The notes beneath the pieces were generated by a model. The model was not told where the DNA came from. It made no database searches and saw only the letters and a list, made by a program, of their open reading frames with translations. A DNA stretch of 64,000 nt from Bradyrhizobium sp. JYMT SZCCT0180 (GTDB lineage: Bacteria; Pseudomonadota; Alphaproteobacteria; Rhizobiales; Xanthobacteraceae): contig NZ_JAFCLZ010000006.1 of the NCBI RefSeq assembly GCF_018130165.1, forward strand, positions 1 through 64,000, written 5' to 3'. The position numbers and the translations under genes were made by a program. Position 1 is the stretch's first letter, and every line of letters starts with the position of its first letter. Positions 45,605-54,668 of this stretch are shown in pieces.

Positions 45605-48112
45605 CTATTTGTTCAGGCCGGCCGTCGGGTTCGGCCCGCTCGGCGTCGGTGCCTCCGGCATCGCCGAAGCGACTACGCCGTTGATCACGCGGTCGATCTC
45701 GACCGGCGAACTGGTGTCGAGATAGCCCGTGGATACGAAGTCGGTGACGTCGGCCGAAAACTCCACCGGATTGTCGGTATGGATGAAATGTCCGGTGTCC
45801 GGATAGATCTTCAGGATCGGGCGGTTATTGGCGCCCGTCATCCGTGTCATGAACGGCGTGATGATGTCGCGGCCAAGGTCTTTCAGCCCATTGAATGCCG
45901 TGCCGGGGATAAAGGGCTCCTTGTCGCCGAAGGCCAGGAAGATCGGCGCCTTGATCTCCGTCAGGCGGCGATAGAGGTTCTTGGGATCATCCTGCTGCAA
46001 CTCCGACACCATGCCGTAGATGTCGAAGATGTACACATTGGTCCACTGCTCCAGCTCCTTCGGGTTGCCCCTGGTCAGGCCGACACGCTGTTCGGTGTGC
46101 AGCCGCGCATACTGGCTGTCGTTCATGAAGTAGCCGCTCTTGCTGCGTCCGACCACGCCGGTGACCGGATCGCGCTTCTTGAAGTAGAAGAACTCGCGAA
46201 TGTTCTGCTCCGGCCGGGCCATTTCGCTCGCAAGTACCTGGGTCGGCCCCCAGACGTCCTTCCACTTGTCGAAGTCCCGCGCCAGGGAGGCGTCGAACAA
46301 CTTCGCGGTCTTGCCGGGCGCGATCGTGACCTCGCGCGGATATTCCTCGAGCCCCGCTGGCGCCTCGAGGATCAGGCTCTGCACTGCGTCCGGATAGGTC
46401 AGCGCGTAACCCATGATGAGCTGGCCGCCAAGCGAGTGGCCGAGATAGGCGGCTTTGCCGACCTTGAGCTGGTTGACCACCAGGTCGTGGACGACCTCAC
46501 GCATGTCCTGCATGGTTCGCGCCGGGCTCTTGTCGATATTGCCCGGACCGGACATGCCGTAATGCGGCAGATCGGGCGCAATCACGCGCAGGCCGCTACG
46601 CAGCGCATACTGCATGATGTTGCCGTAATGGCCGGCGAACGCGCCCTTGCCGTGGACGATAACGAGAACCTTCGGATCCTTGTCGGTGCCGCTGTACTCG
46701 TCCATGTAGCCGATCTGCCAGGACGTGCCGCGGCTGTCCTTTGCGGTGGCGTACTTGACCGGGTAGGGGTAGGTCACAAAATCCTTCCAGAACGACTTCT
46801 TCGGATCGATGTCCGACGCAACGCCGGGTACGCGGTAGTTCTTGTCGGCGAACTGCTGCGCCCTGTCGAGGCTCGCCACGTCATCCATGAACGAGACGAA
46901 TTTCGGATCATTCTTTCGGCGGTTGATGATCGAGAACACGCCGTAGTGCGCGACCGGGCTCTCTTCGGCGATCAGGTCGGCACCCGGGATGCGGTCGACC
47001 GCCTTTTCCGCGAGCTTGAAGTTGAGCCAAAGGTCGTTGGTGATGTGCATCACCATGGTCCGCGCCTGGATGCGGCCGAGTTGGTCATTGATGTTGTGAA
47101 GCTCTCCGACGCGGTTGCGCCAGACCAGATCGACCGCGTCGTACATCTTGGACCGGTTGATCACGTTCAATCCGGCCTTCTCGTTCGGAGGATTCCAGTA
47201 GAAGATTTCCGGCTGCACGGAGGTGAAGGCCTGCGAGGTCCGGTATTCGAAGTCATACCCGGTCAAGCCGAGAACCGACCAGCCGAACGCCATGCCCATC
47301 AGCGGGTGCTTTTCCTTCGGCATCTTGTAGTAATCGCCCTTGGTCTGCTGCCAGACCGGATCGGACTCGATCGCGGCTGTCATCAGCTGGAAGGTCCAGT
47401 TGCCGACGGGATCGCCGGCGTCCGATTGCGTGGTGCCGCCAATCGGCATGATGGCGCCGACATATTGCGGGTGCATCACGCCCCAGACGTAGGTCTGGGT
47501 GCCGCCCATCGAGACACCGGCGGCCAGCGCCACCTTCACCACCTTCAGATGGTCGCGCAGCATGCGATAATTCGCCTGCACCATGTCGAAATAGGTGTAT
47601 TGCGGAAACTTGATCCCCAGCCCGTCGGACGGTTTGCTGGCGCCCCAGGTGCCGAGCGGGTCGACCATCACGACATAATAGCGATCGGTATCGATCGGTC
47701 GGCCCGGCCCGATGATCGGCGTGGTCCCGGAGAGCGCGGCGCCCTTCACCCACTGTTCGTACATGTCGGTGGAGTCGCCGGAATAATAGGAGCTGATGAC
47801 GACCGCATTGGTGATCTCGCCCGCGGTGTTGCGGCGCGGCGTGCCGATCGCGATGTAGGCGGTACGCAGCTTGCCGCCGCCGAGCGATTCCAGCGTTACG
47901 CCGCCCTCGCCGCCGTTTTCCCATTTCGAGGGATTGGCAAGGTCGTATTTGCCGCCGAGCTTGAAGTCGCTGATCTCGTAATATTTCTTCAACCCATCGT
48001 GCTGCACTTGCGACGAACGCCGCGTAAAAGGCTGTGCGACAGCGAGCGAGGTACCGACCAGAAGCAATAGCAGGCTGATGAAGCATCTGCGCAAAGCTTG
48101 TTTCCCGATCAT
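45605..48112 (-). CDS. exported fusion of a MetX-like and a second alpha/beta-hydrolase domain
   Basis: 835 residues from ATG 48112 (GGGAGGAATGAGCC upstream). It has a signal peptide (CFISLLLLLVGTSLAVAQ). Domain 1 (~50-430) resembles homoserine acetyltransferase-type hydrolases, with GVSMGGTQTYVWGVMHPQYV (Ser 201) and DPLGTWGASKPSDGLG. Domain 2 (~470-800) is a classical hydrolase with LVIVHGKGAFAGHYG, YLGHSLGGQLIMGYAL (Ser ~560), AFGDKEPFIPG and DTGHFIHTDNP. Two complete hydrolase domains in one exported protein is unusual. The substrate is unknown. It heads the operon that includes a hydrolase, a phasin and a K+ channel, under the box 58 bp upstream. Confidence 0.85.
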   Translation of the reverse strand: MIGKQALRRCFISLLLLLVGTSLAVAQPFTRRSSQVQHDGLKKYYEISDFKLGGKYDLANPSKWENGGEGGVTLESLGGGKLRTAYIAIGTPRRNTAGEITNAVVISSYYSGDSTDMYEQWVKGAALSGTTPIIGPGRPIDTDRYYVVMVDPLGTWGASKPSDGLGIKFPQYTYFDMVQANYRMLRDHLKVVKVALAAGVSMGGTQTYVWGVMHPQYVGAIMPIGGTTQSDAGDPVGNWTFQLMTAAIESDPVWQQTKGDYYKMPKEKHPLMGMAFGWSVLGLTGYDFEYRTSQAFTSVQPEIFYWNPPNEKAGLNVINRSKMYDAVDLVWRNRVGELHNINDQLGRIQARTMVMHITNDLWLNFKLAEKAVDRIPGADLIAEESPVAHYGVFSIINRRKNDPKFVSFMDDVASLDRAQQFADKNYRVPGVASDIDPKKSFWKDFVTYPYPVKYATAKDSRGTSWQIGYMDEYSGTDKDPKVLVIVHGKGAFAGHYGNIMQYALRSGLRVIAPDLPHYGMSGPGNIDKSPARTMQDMREVVHDLVVNQLKVGKAAYLGHSLGGQLIMGYALTYPDAVQSLILEAPAGLEEYPREVTIAPGKTAKLFDASLARDFDKWKDVWGPTQVLASEMARPEQNIREFFYFKKRDPVTGVVGRSKSGYFMNDSQYARLHTEQRVGLTRGNPKELEQWTNVYIFDIYGMVSELQQDDPKNLYRRLTEIKAPIFLAFGDKEPFIPGTAFNGLKDLGRDIITPFMTRMTGANNRPILKIYPDTGHFIHTDNPVEFSADVTDFVSTGYLDTSSPVEIDRVINGVVASAMPEAPTPSGPNPTAGLNK

Positions 48113-48170
48113 GGCTCATTCCTCCCAATCAGTCCTTGCTGGGAAGCTAGGTGCGGTGGCCGCGCGTTCC

Positions 48171-48184
48171 TTGATTTAACTCAA
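48171..48184. promoter_or_regulatory. FNR/FixK-type box between divergent hydrolase operons
   Basis: TTGATTTAACTCAA: left half exact, right half CTCAA (one base off). It lies almost midway between the minus-strand start 48112 (58 bp) and the plus-strand start 48242 (57 bp), so one site could serve both. Confidence 0.65.
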
Positions 48185-48241
48185 GGGAATTGAGACGCGG
48201 CGGGTAACCCTGCCAGCACAAACTCGCACCGGGTCGCAGCG

Positions 48242-49168
48242 ATGCCCTTCCTCCGCCACGGATCGTATCGAATCCGCTACGAGCTCGACGGCCCCGCCAA
48301 CGCCCCCGCCTATGTTCTGGTGAATGGGCTCACGCAATATGCCGAGCTGTGGGCAGCCTATCGCGACGCGCTGGTCGCGAGGCGATTTCGCGTCGCAACA
48401 TTCGACCTCCTCGGCCAGGGTACTTCAGACAAGCCGGCCCTGTTCATCAGCCAGAATGACCAGGTCGCGGCCCTTGCTCTCCTGATCGGCGAGCTCGGCG
48501 ACGGTCCTGTCTTTCTCAGCGGCATCAGCTTCGGTGGCCTGATCGCGCTACGCTATGCCATTACGCATGGCAAGCGGCTCTCCGGACTGGTGCCGATGAG
48601 CTGCTTTGCAGAACTCTCGCCGCAGCTTCTTCTGCTCGGCAACGCCATGCGCACCGGGCTGATCCTCGGCGGCACCAGCTATCTTCAGGATCTTCTGCTG
48701 CCGATGAACCTGTCGGACCAATGGTTGAAGCCGCTGCTGGACAAGCTCGACAGCGTCAAGCGACAGGGTTGGCTGGTCAACGACGTCTACGCCCTGCAGA
48801 ACCTGATGGAATCCTTCCTCGATTTCGAGCCGTTGACGCCGCAGCTTGCTTCAATCGCGGTGCCGACCATGATCCTGAACGGTGAGTTCGACTTTCTGAC
48901 GCCACGCGCCCTGCACGAAACCCTGCGCGTCCACATTCCCAACAGCTCGCTCGTGATCATACCTCGCGCCTATCACGCCTTCACCCTGGAGAAGCCGGCG
49001 CTTACGGCAGATCTGCTCGCGCGTTTTGCCGAGGACGTCCTTGCCGGCCGTTGGCACGGCAACAAGGCCGTGTGGATCGCCCCCGAGGAAGCAGGTGGCG
49101 TGCTTGAGCCGTTTCCGCCCGGTTACGATCATCTGCGCGCGATCCCTACGCCGAGGCCGACATCATGA
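48242..49168 (+). CDS. alpha/beta hydrolase
   Basis: 308 residues, cytoplasmic. It has YVLVNGLTQYAELW at the oxyanion position, nucleophile Ser in LSGISFGGLIALRYAITHGK, an acid in LNGEFDFLTPRALHE and His in PRAYHAFTLEKP. The lid region (QLLLLGNAMRTGLILGGTSY) is hydrophobic. The substrate is unknown; medium-chain esters or polyester intermediates are possible. Its stop overlaps the start of the next gene (ATGA). The shared box is 57 bp upstream. Confidence 0.82.
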   Translation: MPFLRHGSYRIRYELDGPANAPAYVLVNGLTQYAELWAAYRDALVARRFRVATFDLLGQGTSDKPALFISQNDQVAALALLIGELGDGPVFLSGISFGGLIALRYAITHGKRLSGLVPMSCFAELSPQLLLLGNAMRTGLILGGTSYLQDLLLPMNLSDQWLKPLLDKLDSVKRQGWLVNDVYALQNLMESFLDFEPLTPQLASIAVPTMILNGEFDFLTPRALHETLRVHIPNSSLVIIPRAYHAFTLEKPALTADLLARFAEDVLAGRWHGNKAVWIAPEEAGGVLEPFPPGYDHLRAIPTPRPTS

Positions 49169-49767
49169 GCGGGTTCTTCGGACCACTCGACCCCGGCGGC
49201 CGTGTGCCGCCGCGTCAGCAGACGCGGGTCGCGACGTTCCTGATCTGCGCTCACGGCGCATTGGCGAGGCAGTTCGCGTTTAGCCTGCCGACGAAACTCG
49301 AGTCCGCGTGGCAAACCGAATTGAATGCGCAGCTCTATCGCGAGACCGAAATCATTTCGCTGCTGCTGCGCGCGACCTCGTGGGTGCCGGACCTGGCCGT
49401 GGGTTACATGGCGGCGGCCTGGGAGACGGCATGGCTTCCGGCGCCGATCGAAGGGATCTCGGACCGTACGTTGGCGGCAGCGACCGGCCTTGCGACGCTC
49501 GCGCATGCCGTGCATGCCGGCATTCGGCCGGCCGCCCTGCTCCCGGTGGAAGCCAACGCCGACGATCCCTTCGTGATGGCGCTGCGCCGCATCGAATTCG
49601 AAAGCAGCCGCCTGCTGCAGGCGCAGATCGTCTTCCTGAAGGGTGTCGAGCTCGCACCGTTTCGCGACACCGTGAGCGCAGCCCTTGAACGGCGTCATGC
49701 CGAGATTGGCAAGCTATGGGCGGAAGCGCTCGAAAGCGTCGGTATCACCATCCACCGCGCGGAATAG
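49165..49767 (+). CDS. hypothetical protein coupled to an alpha/beta hydrolase
   Basis: 200 residues, mostly helical, no signal peptide. Segments such as ETEIISLLLRATSWVPDLAV and ALRRIEFESSRLLQAQIVFL look like a soluble helical bundle. No family is recognised. The ATG overlaps the stop of the hydrolase gene, so the two products are made together and may interact. Box-driven by context. Confidence 0.65.
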   Translation: MSGFFGPLDPGGRVPPRQQTRVATFLICAHGALARQFAFSLPTKLESAWQTELNAQLYRETEIISLLLRATSWVPDLAVGYMAAAWETAWLPAPIEGISDRTLAAATGLATLAHAVHAGIRPAALLPVEANADDPFVMALRRIEFESSRLLQAQIVFLKGVELAPFRDTVSAALERRHAEIGKLWAEALESVGITIHRAE

Positions 49768-49776
49768 CGGAAAGCC

Positions 49777-49790
49777 TTGATGCAGATCAA
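49777..49790. promoter_or_regulatory. FNR/FixK-type box
   Basis: TTGATGCAGATCAA, an exact consensus match, 77 bp before the CoA-transferase alpha start at 49868. It begins 10 bp after the stop of the preceding gene. Confidence 0.8.
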
Positions 49791-49867
49791 AGGAGCGCTG
49801 GCGGCCGTCATCAACATCACCGTTGCGTCCGCCCTTTCATGGATCGCTTGCTGATCGGAGTTTCATC

Positions 49868-50515
49868 ATGAGGGCCGTTTCCGTTGAAGAAGCCGTTGCG
49901 ATGATCCCCCCCGGCGCAAGCATCATGGTTGGCGGATTCATGGGTGTCGGAACGCCGGAACGCCTGCTCGACGAAGTCGTCAGACAGAACAAGACCGACC
50001 TTGAGGTGATCAGCAACGACGCAGCCGTCCCCGGGAAAGGCGTTGGCAAACTGTTCGATGCGATGCTCGTATCGCGCCTCACCGCGACCCATATCGGTCT
50101 CAACCCGAAGGCGCAGCAGCAGATGCTGGCCAAGCAGGTCGCCATCGACCTCGTACCCCAGGGGACCTTTGTCGAGCGCATTCGTGCCGGTGGTTGCGGC
50201 CTCGGAGGTGTGCTCACGCCGACCGGCGTCGGCACGCTGGTTGCCGAAGGCAAACGCCAGATCGAGGTCGCCGGAACGACGTTTCTGCTCGAAACCGCGC
50301 TGCGCGCAAAGTTCGCCCTGGTTCACGCTTTCCTGGCGGACTACCTCGGCAACCTCACCTACGCGCTGACGGCACGCAACTTCAATCCCATCATGGCGAT
50401 GGCCGCCGACACCGTGATCGTGACGGCAGAACACATCGTGCCCGTTGGCGTCATCGCACCCGACCACGTCGTGACCCCGGCGCCGCTCGTCGACTACCTC
50501 ATTACGAACGGGTGA
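49868..50515 (+). CDS. 3-oxoacid/acetate CoA-transferase, subunit A
   Basis: 215 residues from ATG 49868 (GGAG 8 nt upstream). Family I CoA-transferase alpha-subunit pattern: MIPPGASIMVGGFMGVGTPE, GGCGLGGVLTPTGVGTLVAE and RNFNPIMAMAADTVIVTAEH. With subunit B, three bases downstream, it would move CoA between acetate (or another acid) and acetoacetyl-CoA, as in AtoDA. Succinyl-CoA or butyryl-CoA are alternative donors. First gene of a three-gene unit with a MaoC hydratase. Confidence 0.9.
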   Translation: MRAVSVEEAVAMIPPGASIMVGGFMGVGTPERLLDEVVRQNKTDLEVISNDAAVPGKGVGKLFDAMLVSRLTATHIGLNPKAQQQMLAKQVAIDLVPQGTFVERIRAGGCGLGGVLTPTGVGTLVAEGKRQIEVAGTTFLLETALRAKFALVHAFLADYLGNLTYALTARNFNPIMAMAADTVIVTAEHIVPVGVIAPDHVVTPAPLVDYLITNG

Positions 50516-50518
50516 ACC

Positions 50519-51169
50519 ATGGATGCACAAGCAATCATCGCCCGGCGTGTCGCACAGGAACTCCGTAGCGGCGACCTTGTGAACCTGGGGATCGGTATTC
50601 CGACGCTGGTCGCCAACTACGTTCCGGCCGGGCTCAAGGTCTTCTTCCAGTCGGAAAACGGATTGATCGGCACCGGCCCCATACCGGAGCAAGGGTTGGC
50701 TCATCCGCTGCTGACCGATGCCGGCGGCCGACCGATCAGCGCGCTGCCGGGCGCCAGCACTTTTGACAGCGCGATGTCCTTTGGATTGATCCGCGGCGGC
50801 CATGTCGATGTGACGGTGCTGGGCGGCCTGCAGGTCGACGCGCACGGACTTCTCGCCAACTGGATGATCCCCGGGAAGATGGTCCCGGGAATGGGCGGAG
50901 CAATGGATCTCGTCAGCGGCGCCAAGCGGGTCATCGTCGCCATGCAGCACGCCGCGAAGGGGAAATCGAAGATCGTCGCCAAATGCACCCTGCCATTGAC
51001 CTCGGCAAGACCGGTCCACCTGGTCGTGACCGACATGGCGGTGATCGCCTTCGCGGACGGCAAGGCGACCCTGGTGGAAACCGCGCCAGGCGTCAGCGTC
51101 GGCGAAGTCGTGGCCGTCACCGAGGCCGATCTCGTCATTCCCAACGCCGTTCCGGAAATGCAGATCTGA
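50519..51169 (+). CDS. 3-oxoacid/acetate CoA-transferase, subunit B
   Basis: 216 residues. Beta-subunit pattern: GDLVNLGIGIPTLVANYVPA, the catalytic glutamate in FQSENGLIGTGP, DSAMSFGLIRGGHVDVTVLG and GKMVPGMGGAMDLVSGAKRV. Three bases separate it from subunit A. It acts with subunit A in the cytoplasm; the MaoC gene follows after 11 bp. Confidence 0.92.
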   Translation: MDAQAIIARRVAQELRSGDLVNLGIGIPTLVANYVPAGLKVFFQSENGLIGTGPIPEQGLAHPLLTDAGGRPISALPGASTFDSAMSFGLIRGGHVDVTVLGGLQVDAHGLLANWMIPGKMVPGMGGAMDLVSGAKRVIVAMQHAAKGKSKIVAKCTLPLTSARPVHLVVTDMAVIAFADGKATLVETAPGVSVGEVVAVTEADLVIPNAVPEMQI

Positions 51170-51180
51170 CGAGGCAGGAG

Positions 51181-51639
51181 ATGCGGATATTCAGCGACTT
51201 CAGCGAGATCAAATCCACTATCGGCACCGAGATCGGCGCCAGCGACTGGATCGAGATCACGCAAGAGCGAATCAACCAGTTTGCGGAAGCAACTTGTGAC
51301 GAGCAGTGGATCCATGTCGACCAGGAACGTGCGAAGAAGGAATTGCCTGGTGGCACCACCATCGCCCACGGGCTGTTGTCGCTCGCGCTCGCGCCGCTCT
51401 TCATTCGGTCGGTCATTGGCCTGAAGGGCTTGCGTAATACGCTGAACTACGGTGCGGACAGGATACGGTATCTGTCACCCGTCCCGGCGGGCTCGAGGTT
51501 GCGTGGCCGTGTCACGGTCGCCGAAGCGGAGGACGTGCCGCCGGACGGGCTGCGCGTCAACTATCACCTCGTGATCGAGATCGAAGGCGGCAAGCGCCCG
51601 GCCTGCGTCGCCGAGCTGATTGCCCTGCACTATCGCTAG
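51181..51639 (+). CDS. MaoC-like (R)-specific enoyl-CoA hydratase
   Basis: 152 residues from ATG 51181 (AGGCAGGAG directly upstream). Hot-dog fold with the hydratase motif: FAEATCDEQWIHVDQERAKK (catalytic Asp/His), PGGTTIAHGLLSLALAPLF and YGADRIRYLSPVPAGSRLRG. MaoC/PhaJ-like enzymes make (R)-3-hydroxyacyl-CoA, the substrate of PHA synthases. Position behind a CoA-transferase fits acetoacetyl/hydroxybutyryl-CoA handling, but chain length is unknown. Confidence 0.88.
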   Translation: MRIFSDFSEIKSTIGTEIGASDWIEITQERINQFAEATCDEQWIHVDQERAKKELPGGTTIAHGLLSLALAPLFIRSVIGLKGLRNTLNYGADRIRYLSPVPAGSRLRGRVTVAEAEDVPPDGLRVNYHLVIEIEGGKRPACVAELIALHYR

Positions 51640-51646
51640 ATAGTGC
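51627..51646. terminator. hairpin between convergent genes
   Basis: A perfect 8-bp inverted repeat GCACTATC/GATAGTGC with loop GCTA straddles the MaoC stop codon, between it and the convergent fabI stop. No T run follows, so it is at best a weak terminator. Confidence 0.4.
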
Positions 51647-51662
51647 GCCGGTACGATCGCGC

Positions 51663-52451
51663 TCAATCGATGATGTTGTAGCCGCCGTCGATGTAAAGGA
51701 CACCACCCGTGATCAGCTTGGCGCCATCGAGCGCCAGGAACGCGGTGGCGTTGCCGACATCGTCGATGCTGACGAGACTGCGCGCCGGCGCCTTGGATTG
51801 CGCCTTGTCCATCAGCTCGTCGAACTCGGGAATCCCCGATGCGGCGCGCGTGGCGAGCGGCCCCGGAGAGATCGCGTGAACCCGGATGCCTTTCGGGCCC
51901 AGTTCCGCAGCCGCGTAGCGGACGGCAGCTTCAAGCGCGGCCTTCGCCACGCCCATCACGTTGTAGTTCTCGACCACCATCTGGCTGCCATAATAAGTCA
52001 TGGTGAACATGGTTCCACCATTCTTCATCAAAGGTTCGGCCAGATGGGCCATTCGCAGGAACGACCAGCACGAGACGTCCATCGTCTTGAGGAAGCCGTC
52101 GCGGTTGACGTCCACGACGCGTCCGTGAAGTGCCTCCTTGGGTGAGAAGGCGATCGAGTGCAGCAGGAAATCGAGCTGACCCCATTCCTTCCCGATCCGT
52201 TCGAACACCTGCTCCGTCTGGCCTTCGACCATGACGTCCATGGGCATGAAGATCGGCGCCTCCAACGCCTGTGCAAGCGGCTCGACGTGCTTCTTCGCGC
52301 GATCGTTCAAATAGGTGACGGCGAGCTCCGCCCCGAGCGCACGAAATGCCTTCGCGCATCCCCAGGCGATCGACTGGTCGTTGGCGATGCCGACGATCAG
52401 GCCTTTCTTGCCCTTCAGGGCAACCTTGGAATCCGGAAATACGGGGATCAT
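51663..52451 (-). CDS. fabI: enoyl-ACP reductase (FabI type)
   Basis: 262 residues. NAD-binding start [15 protein letters not shown] and the catalytic pair in [13 protein letters not shown] (Tyr 163-x6-Lys 170), plus [15 protein letters not shown], match FabI. It reduces trans-2-enoyl-ACP in fatty acid synthesis. Bradyrhizobium genomes usually have other copies elsewhere; this one is the last gene of the DUF3141-pta-ackA operon and its ATG overlaps the ackA stop, so it seems to be an accessory copy tied to fermentation genes. It might work on CoA esters in that setting (speculative). Confidence 0.9.
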   Translation of the reverse strand: MIPVFPDSKVALKGKKGLIVGIANDQSIAWGCAKAFRALGAELAVTYLNDRAKKHVEPLAQALEAPIFMPMDVMVEGQTEQVFERIGKEWGQLDFLLHSIAFSPKEALHGRVVDVNRDGFLKTMDVSCWSFLRMAHLAEPLMKNGGTMFTMTYYGSQMVVENYNVMGVAKAALEAAVRYAAAELGPKGIRVHAISPGPLATRAASGIPEFDELMDKAQSKAPARSLVSIDDVGNATAFLALDGAKLITGGVLYIDGGYNIID

Positions 52452-53671
52452 GACACCCTCTCATGTCTGGGGTTGGGCGACGGCCTGTTCAACAGCAGGG
52501 ACAAGGTGTGCTGCGCGATCATCAACTCCTCGTCGGTCGGCACGACATAGACCGGAATGCGGCTGTCGGACCGCGAGATCAGCCGCGCGTGGCGGGAGTT
52601 CTCGGCCGGATCGAGCACGACGCCGAGCCATCCAAGCTGGTTGACGATACTGGCCCGAATTCGAGCCGAATTTTCCCCGATACCGGCGGTGAAGACGAAA
52701 GCGTCCACGCCCTGCAATGCGGCGGCAAGCATGCCGGCATTGAGACCGATCCGGTATACGAAATAGTCGACCGCCAGCTTTGCACGTGGATCTGGATTTC
52801 CCTCCAGCTCGCGCATATCGTTGCTGATGCCGGAAAGGCCCTTCAAGCCGCAATCGCGATACAGAAAATCCTGGACGTTGGATGCCGACATTCCCTTTTC
52901 GCTGATGAGATAGAGCACGACGCCGGGATCGATCTGTCCCGGGCGCGTTCCCATGGAAAGCCCGTCGAGGGCCGTGAATCCCATGGTGCTTTCGGCGCTG
53001 CGTCCTTGCTTCAGCGCGCACATTGAAGCGCCGCTTCCGAGATGCGCGACGATCACCCGCCCCTTGGCGATATCAGGCGCGATTTGCGGCAGCGCTTTCG
53101 CGATGTATTCGTAGGAAAGACCGTGAAATCCATAACGTCGCACGCCCTCCGTGTACAGCTGATGCGGGATCGCATAGTGGTCGGCGACCGCGTCATGGGT
53201 ACGATGAAACGCGGTGTCGAAACAGGCCACCTGCGGAAGAGCTGGAAAATTGGTGAGAAGCGAGCGGATCGGCGCCAAATTGTGCGGCTGATGAAGCGGG
53301 GCCAGGGCAATGAACCGCTCCAGCCGAGACACGACACCATGGTCGATCAACACCGGCCGGTCATGGTCCGGACCGCCATGAACGACACGATGTCCGACCG
53401 CCATAGGATTGATGCGAAGTTCATTCCGCAACCAGTCACCCGCGGTAGCCAACGCGGCTGGAACGTCCGGCATGCTCTCGATCGGGTAAGCGCGGTCGGC
53501 CAGCGAATCGCCATTCGCGCCGCTCGCTCGAAGTCGCGGACGGCTGCCAATGCCATCCACCTGGCCCTTGATCTGCCGCTGTAGTCTTCCCTCTCCCTCG
53601 ACCGAAAATATCTGGAACTTGACGCTGGAGGAGCCTGCATTGACGACAAGGATCGTGTCCATGGCGATCAC
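52448..53671 (-). CDS. ackA: acetate kinase
   Basis: 407 residues if begun at GTG 53671, which overlaps the pta stop (GTGA); ATG 53662 is the alternative. The family blocks are all present: [79 protein letters not shown] and [13 protein letters not shown]. It turns acetyl phosphate and ADP into acetate and ATP, giving substrate-level ATP when respiration is limited. Coupled at both ends to pta and fabI. Confidence 0.95.
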   Translation of the reverse strand: MIAMDTILVVNAGSSSVKFQIFSVEGEGRLQRQIKGQVDGIGSRPRLRASGANGDSLADRAYPIESMPDVPAALATAGDWLRNELRINPMAVGHRVVHGGPDHDRPVLIDHGVVSRLERFIALAPLHQPHNLAPIRSLLTNFPALPQVACFDTAFHRTHDAVADHYAIPHQLYTEGVRRYGFHGLSYEYIAKALPQIAPDIAKGRVIVAHLGSGASMCALKQGRSAESTMGFTALDGLSMGTRPGQIDPGVVLYLISEKGMSASNVQDFLYRDCGLKGLSGISNDMRELEGNPDPRAKLAVDYFVYRIGLNAGMLAAALQGVDAFVFTAGIGENSARIRASIVNQLGWLGVVLDPAENSRHARLISRSDSRIPVYVVPTDEELMIAQHTLSLLLNRPSPNPRHERVS

Positions 53672-54639
53672 GCGGCAACTGTCGGCGCATGTTGGCGCCT
53701 TGCATGTGCATAAAGCGCGGCCACCGCGCAGGAAGCCATTCGCGCGCGCGCTGTGTCCGCACGCGACGTCAGGACGACCGGCACCCGGGCGCCGAGCACG
53801 ATACCGGCACTATCCGCCTTGGCGAAGTAAGCCAGATTCTTTGCCAGCATGTTGCCGGCTTCGAGATCGGGAACGAGCAGGATCTGCGCCCGGCCGGCGA
53901 CCTTGGATTTGATCCCCTTGATCCGAGCCGCTTCCATGTCGATCGCGTTGTCGAAGGCAAGCGGTCCGTCGAGCACGCCGCCGGTGATCTGCCCGCGATC
54001 CGCCATCTTGCAGAGCGCCGCGGCCTCGATCGTCGACGGGATCTTGCCGGTGACGGTTTCGACCGCCGACAGGATCGCCACACGCGGTGACCTGCCGAAG
54101 CCGGCTTGCGTATAGAGATCGATGGCGTTCTGGATGATGTCCCGCTTGGCATCGAGGTCGGGAAAGATGTTGATGGCCGCGTCGGTTACAAACAGCGTCT
54201 CGGCATAGGCCGGCACGTCCATCACGAAGACATGGCTGATCCGGCGGTCGGTTCGCAGGCCACCCACCTTGGCCGTGACGCTGCGCATCAGTTCGTCGGT
54301 ATGCAGGCTGCCCTTCATGAGCATTTCGCCCTTGGCCGCATGAATGAGTTCGACGCCCTTTGCCGCGGCCTCCTCGCTATGTGCGGCATCGACGAGCTCG
54401 AAGTTGGAAATGTCGAGGCCGCTCTTGCTGGCCGTATCCCTGATTTTCTTTTCGGGACCGACCAACACCGGCAGGATGATGCCCGCTGCCGCGCTGTCGG
54501 TGACGCCGCGTAGCGAGGTTTCATCGCAGGGATGCACAACGATGGTCCGAGCGGCCGGCACAGCCTGGGCCGCTACGATCAAGCGGTCATATTTGCTGGG
54601 AGACCGCGCTCCGCTCGAATCGGCCGCCGTGACGCTCAT
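53668..54639 (-). CDS. pta: phosphate acetyltransferase (short PTA/PTB type)
   Basis: 323 residues, one PTA_PTB domain without the N-terminal DRTGG/P-loop extension of long Pta. Seen: [69 protein letters not shown] and [15 protein letters not shown]. It converts acetyl-CoA to acetyl phosphate; a butyryl-type specificity cannot be excluded. It is between the DUF3141 gene (29 bp upstream) and ackA (overlapping). Confidence 0.9.
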   Translation of the reverse strand: MSVTAADSSGARSPSKYDRLIVAAQAVPAARTIVVHPCDETSLRGVTDSAAAGIILPVLVGPEKKIRDTASKSGLDISNFELVDAAHSEEAAAKGVELIHAAKGEMLMKGSLHTDELMRSVTAKVGGLRTDRRISHVFVMDVPAYAETLFVTDAAINIFPDLDAKRDIIQNAIDLYTQAGFGRSPRVAILSAVETVTGKIPSTIEAAALCKMADRGQITGGVLDGPLAFDNAIDMEAARIKGIKSKVAGRAQILLVPDLEAGNMLAKNLAYFAKADSAGIVLGARVPVVLTSRADTARARMASCAVAALYAHARRQHAPTVAA

Positions 54640-54668
54640 GGTGCTGCTCCGATCTCGTCCAACCTTCG

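Noticed and set aside
45500..48070. 856-codon open frame antisense to the double-hydrolase gene
   Set aside because: High-GC codon bias leaves the opposite strand open. The minus-strand product has a signal peptide, hydrolase motifs and a ribosome site; the antisense product has none.
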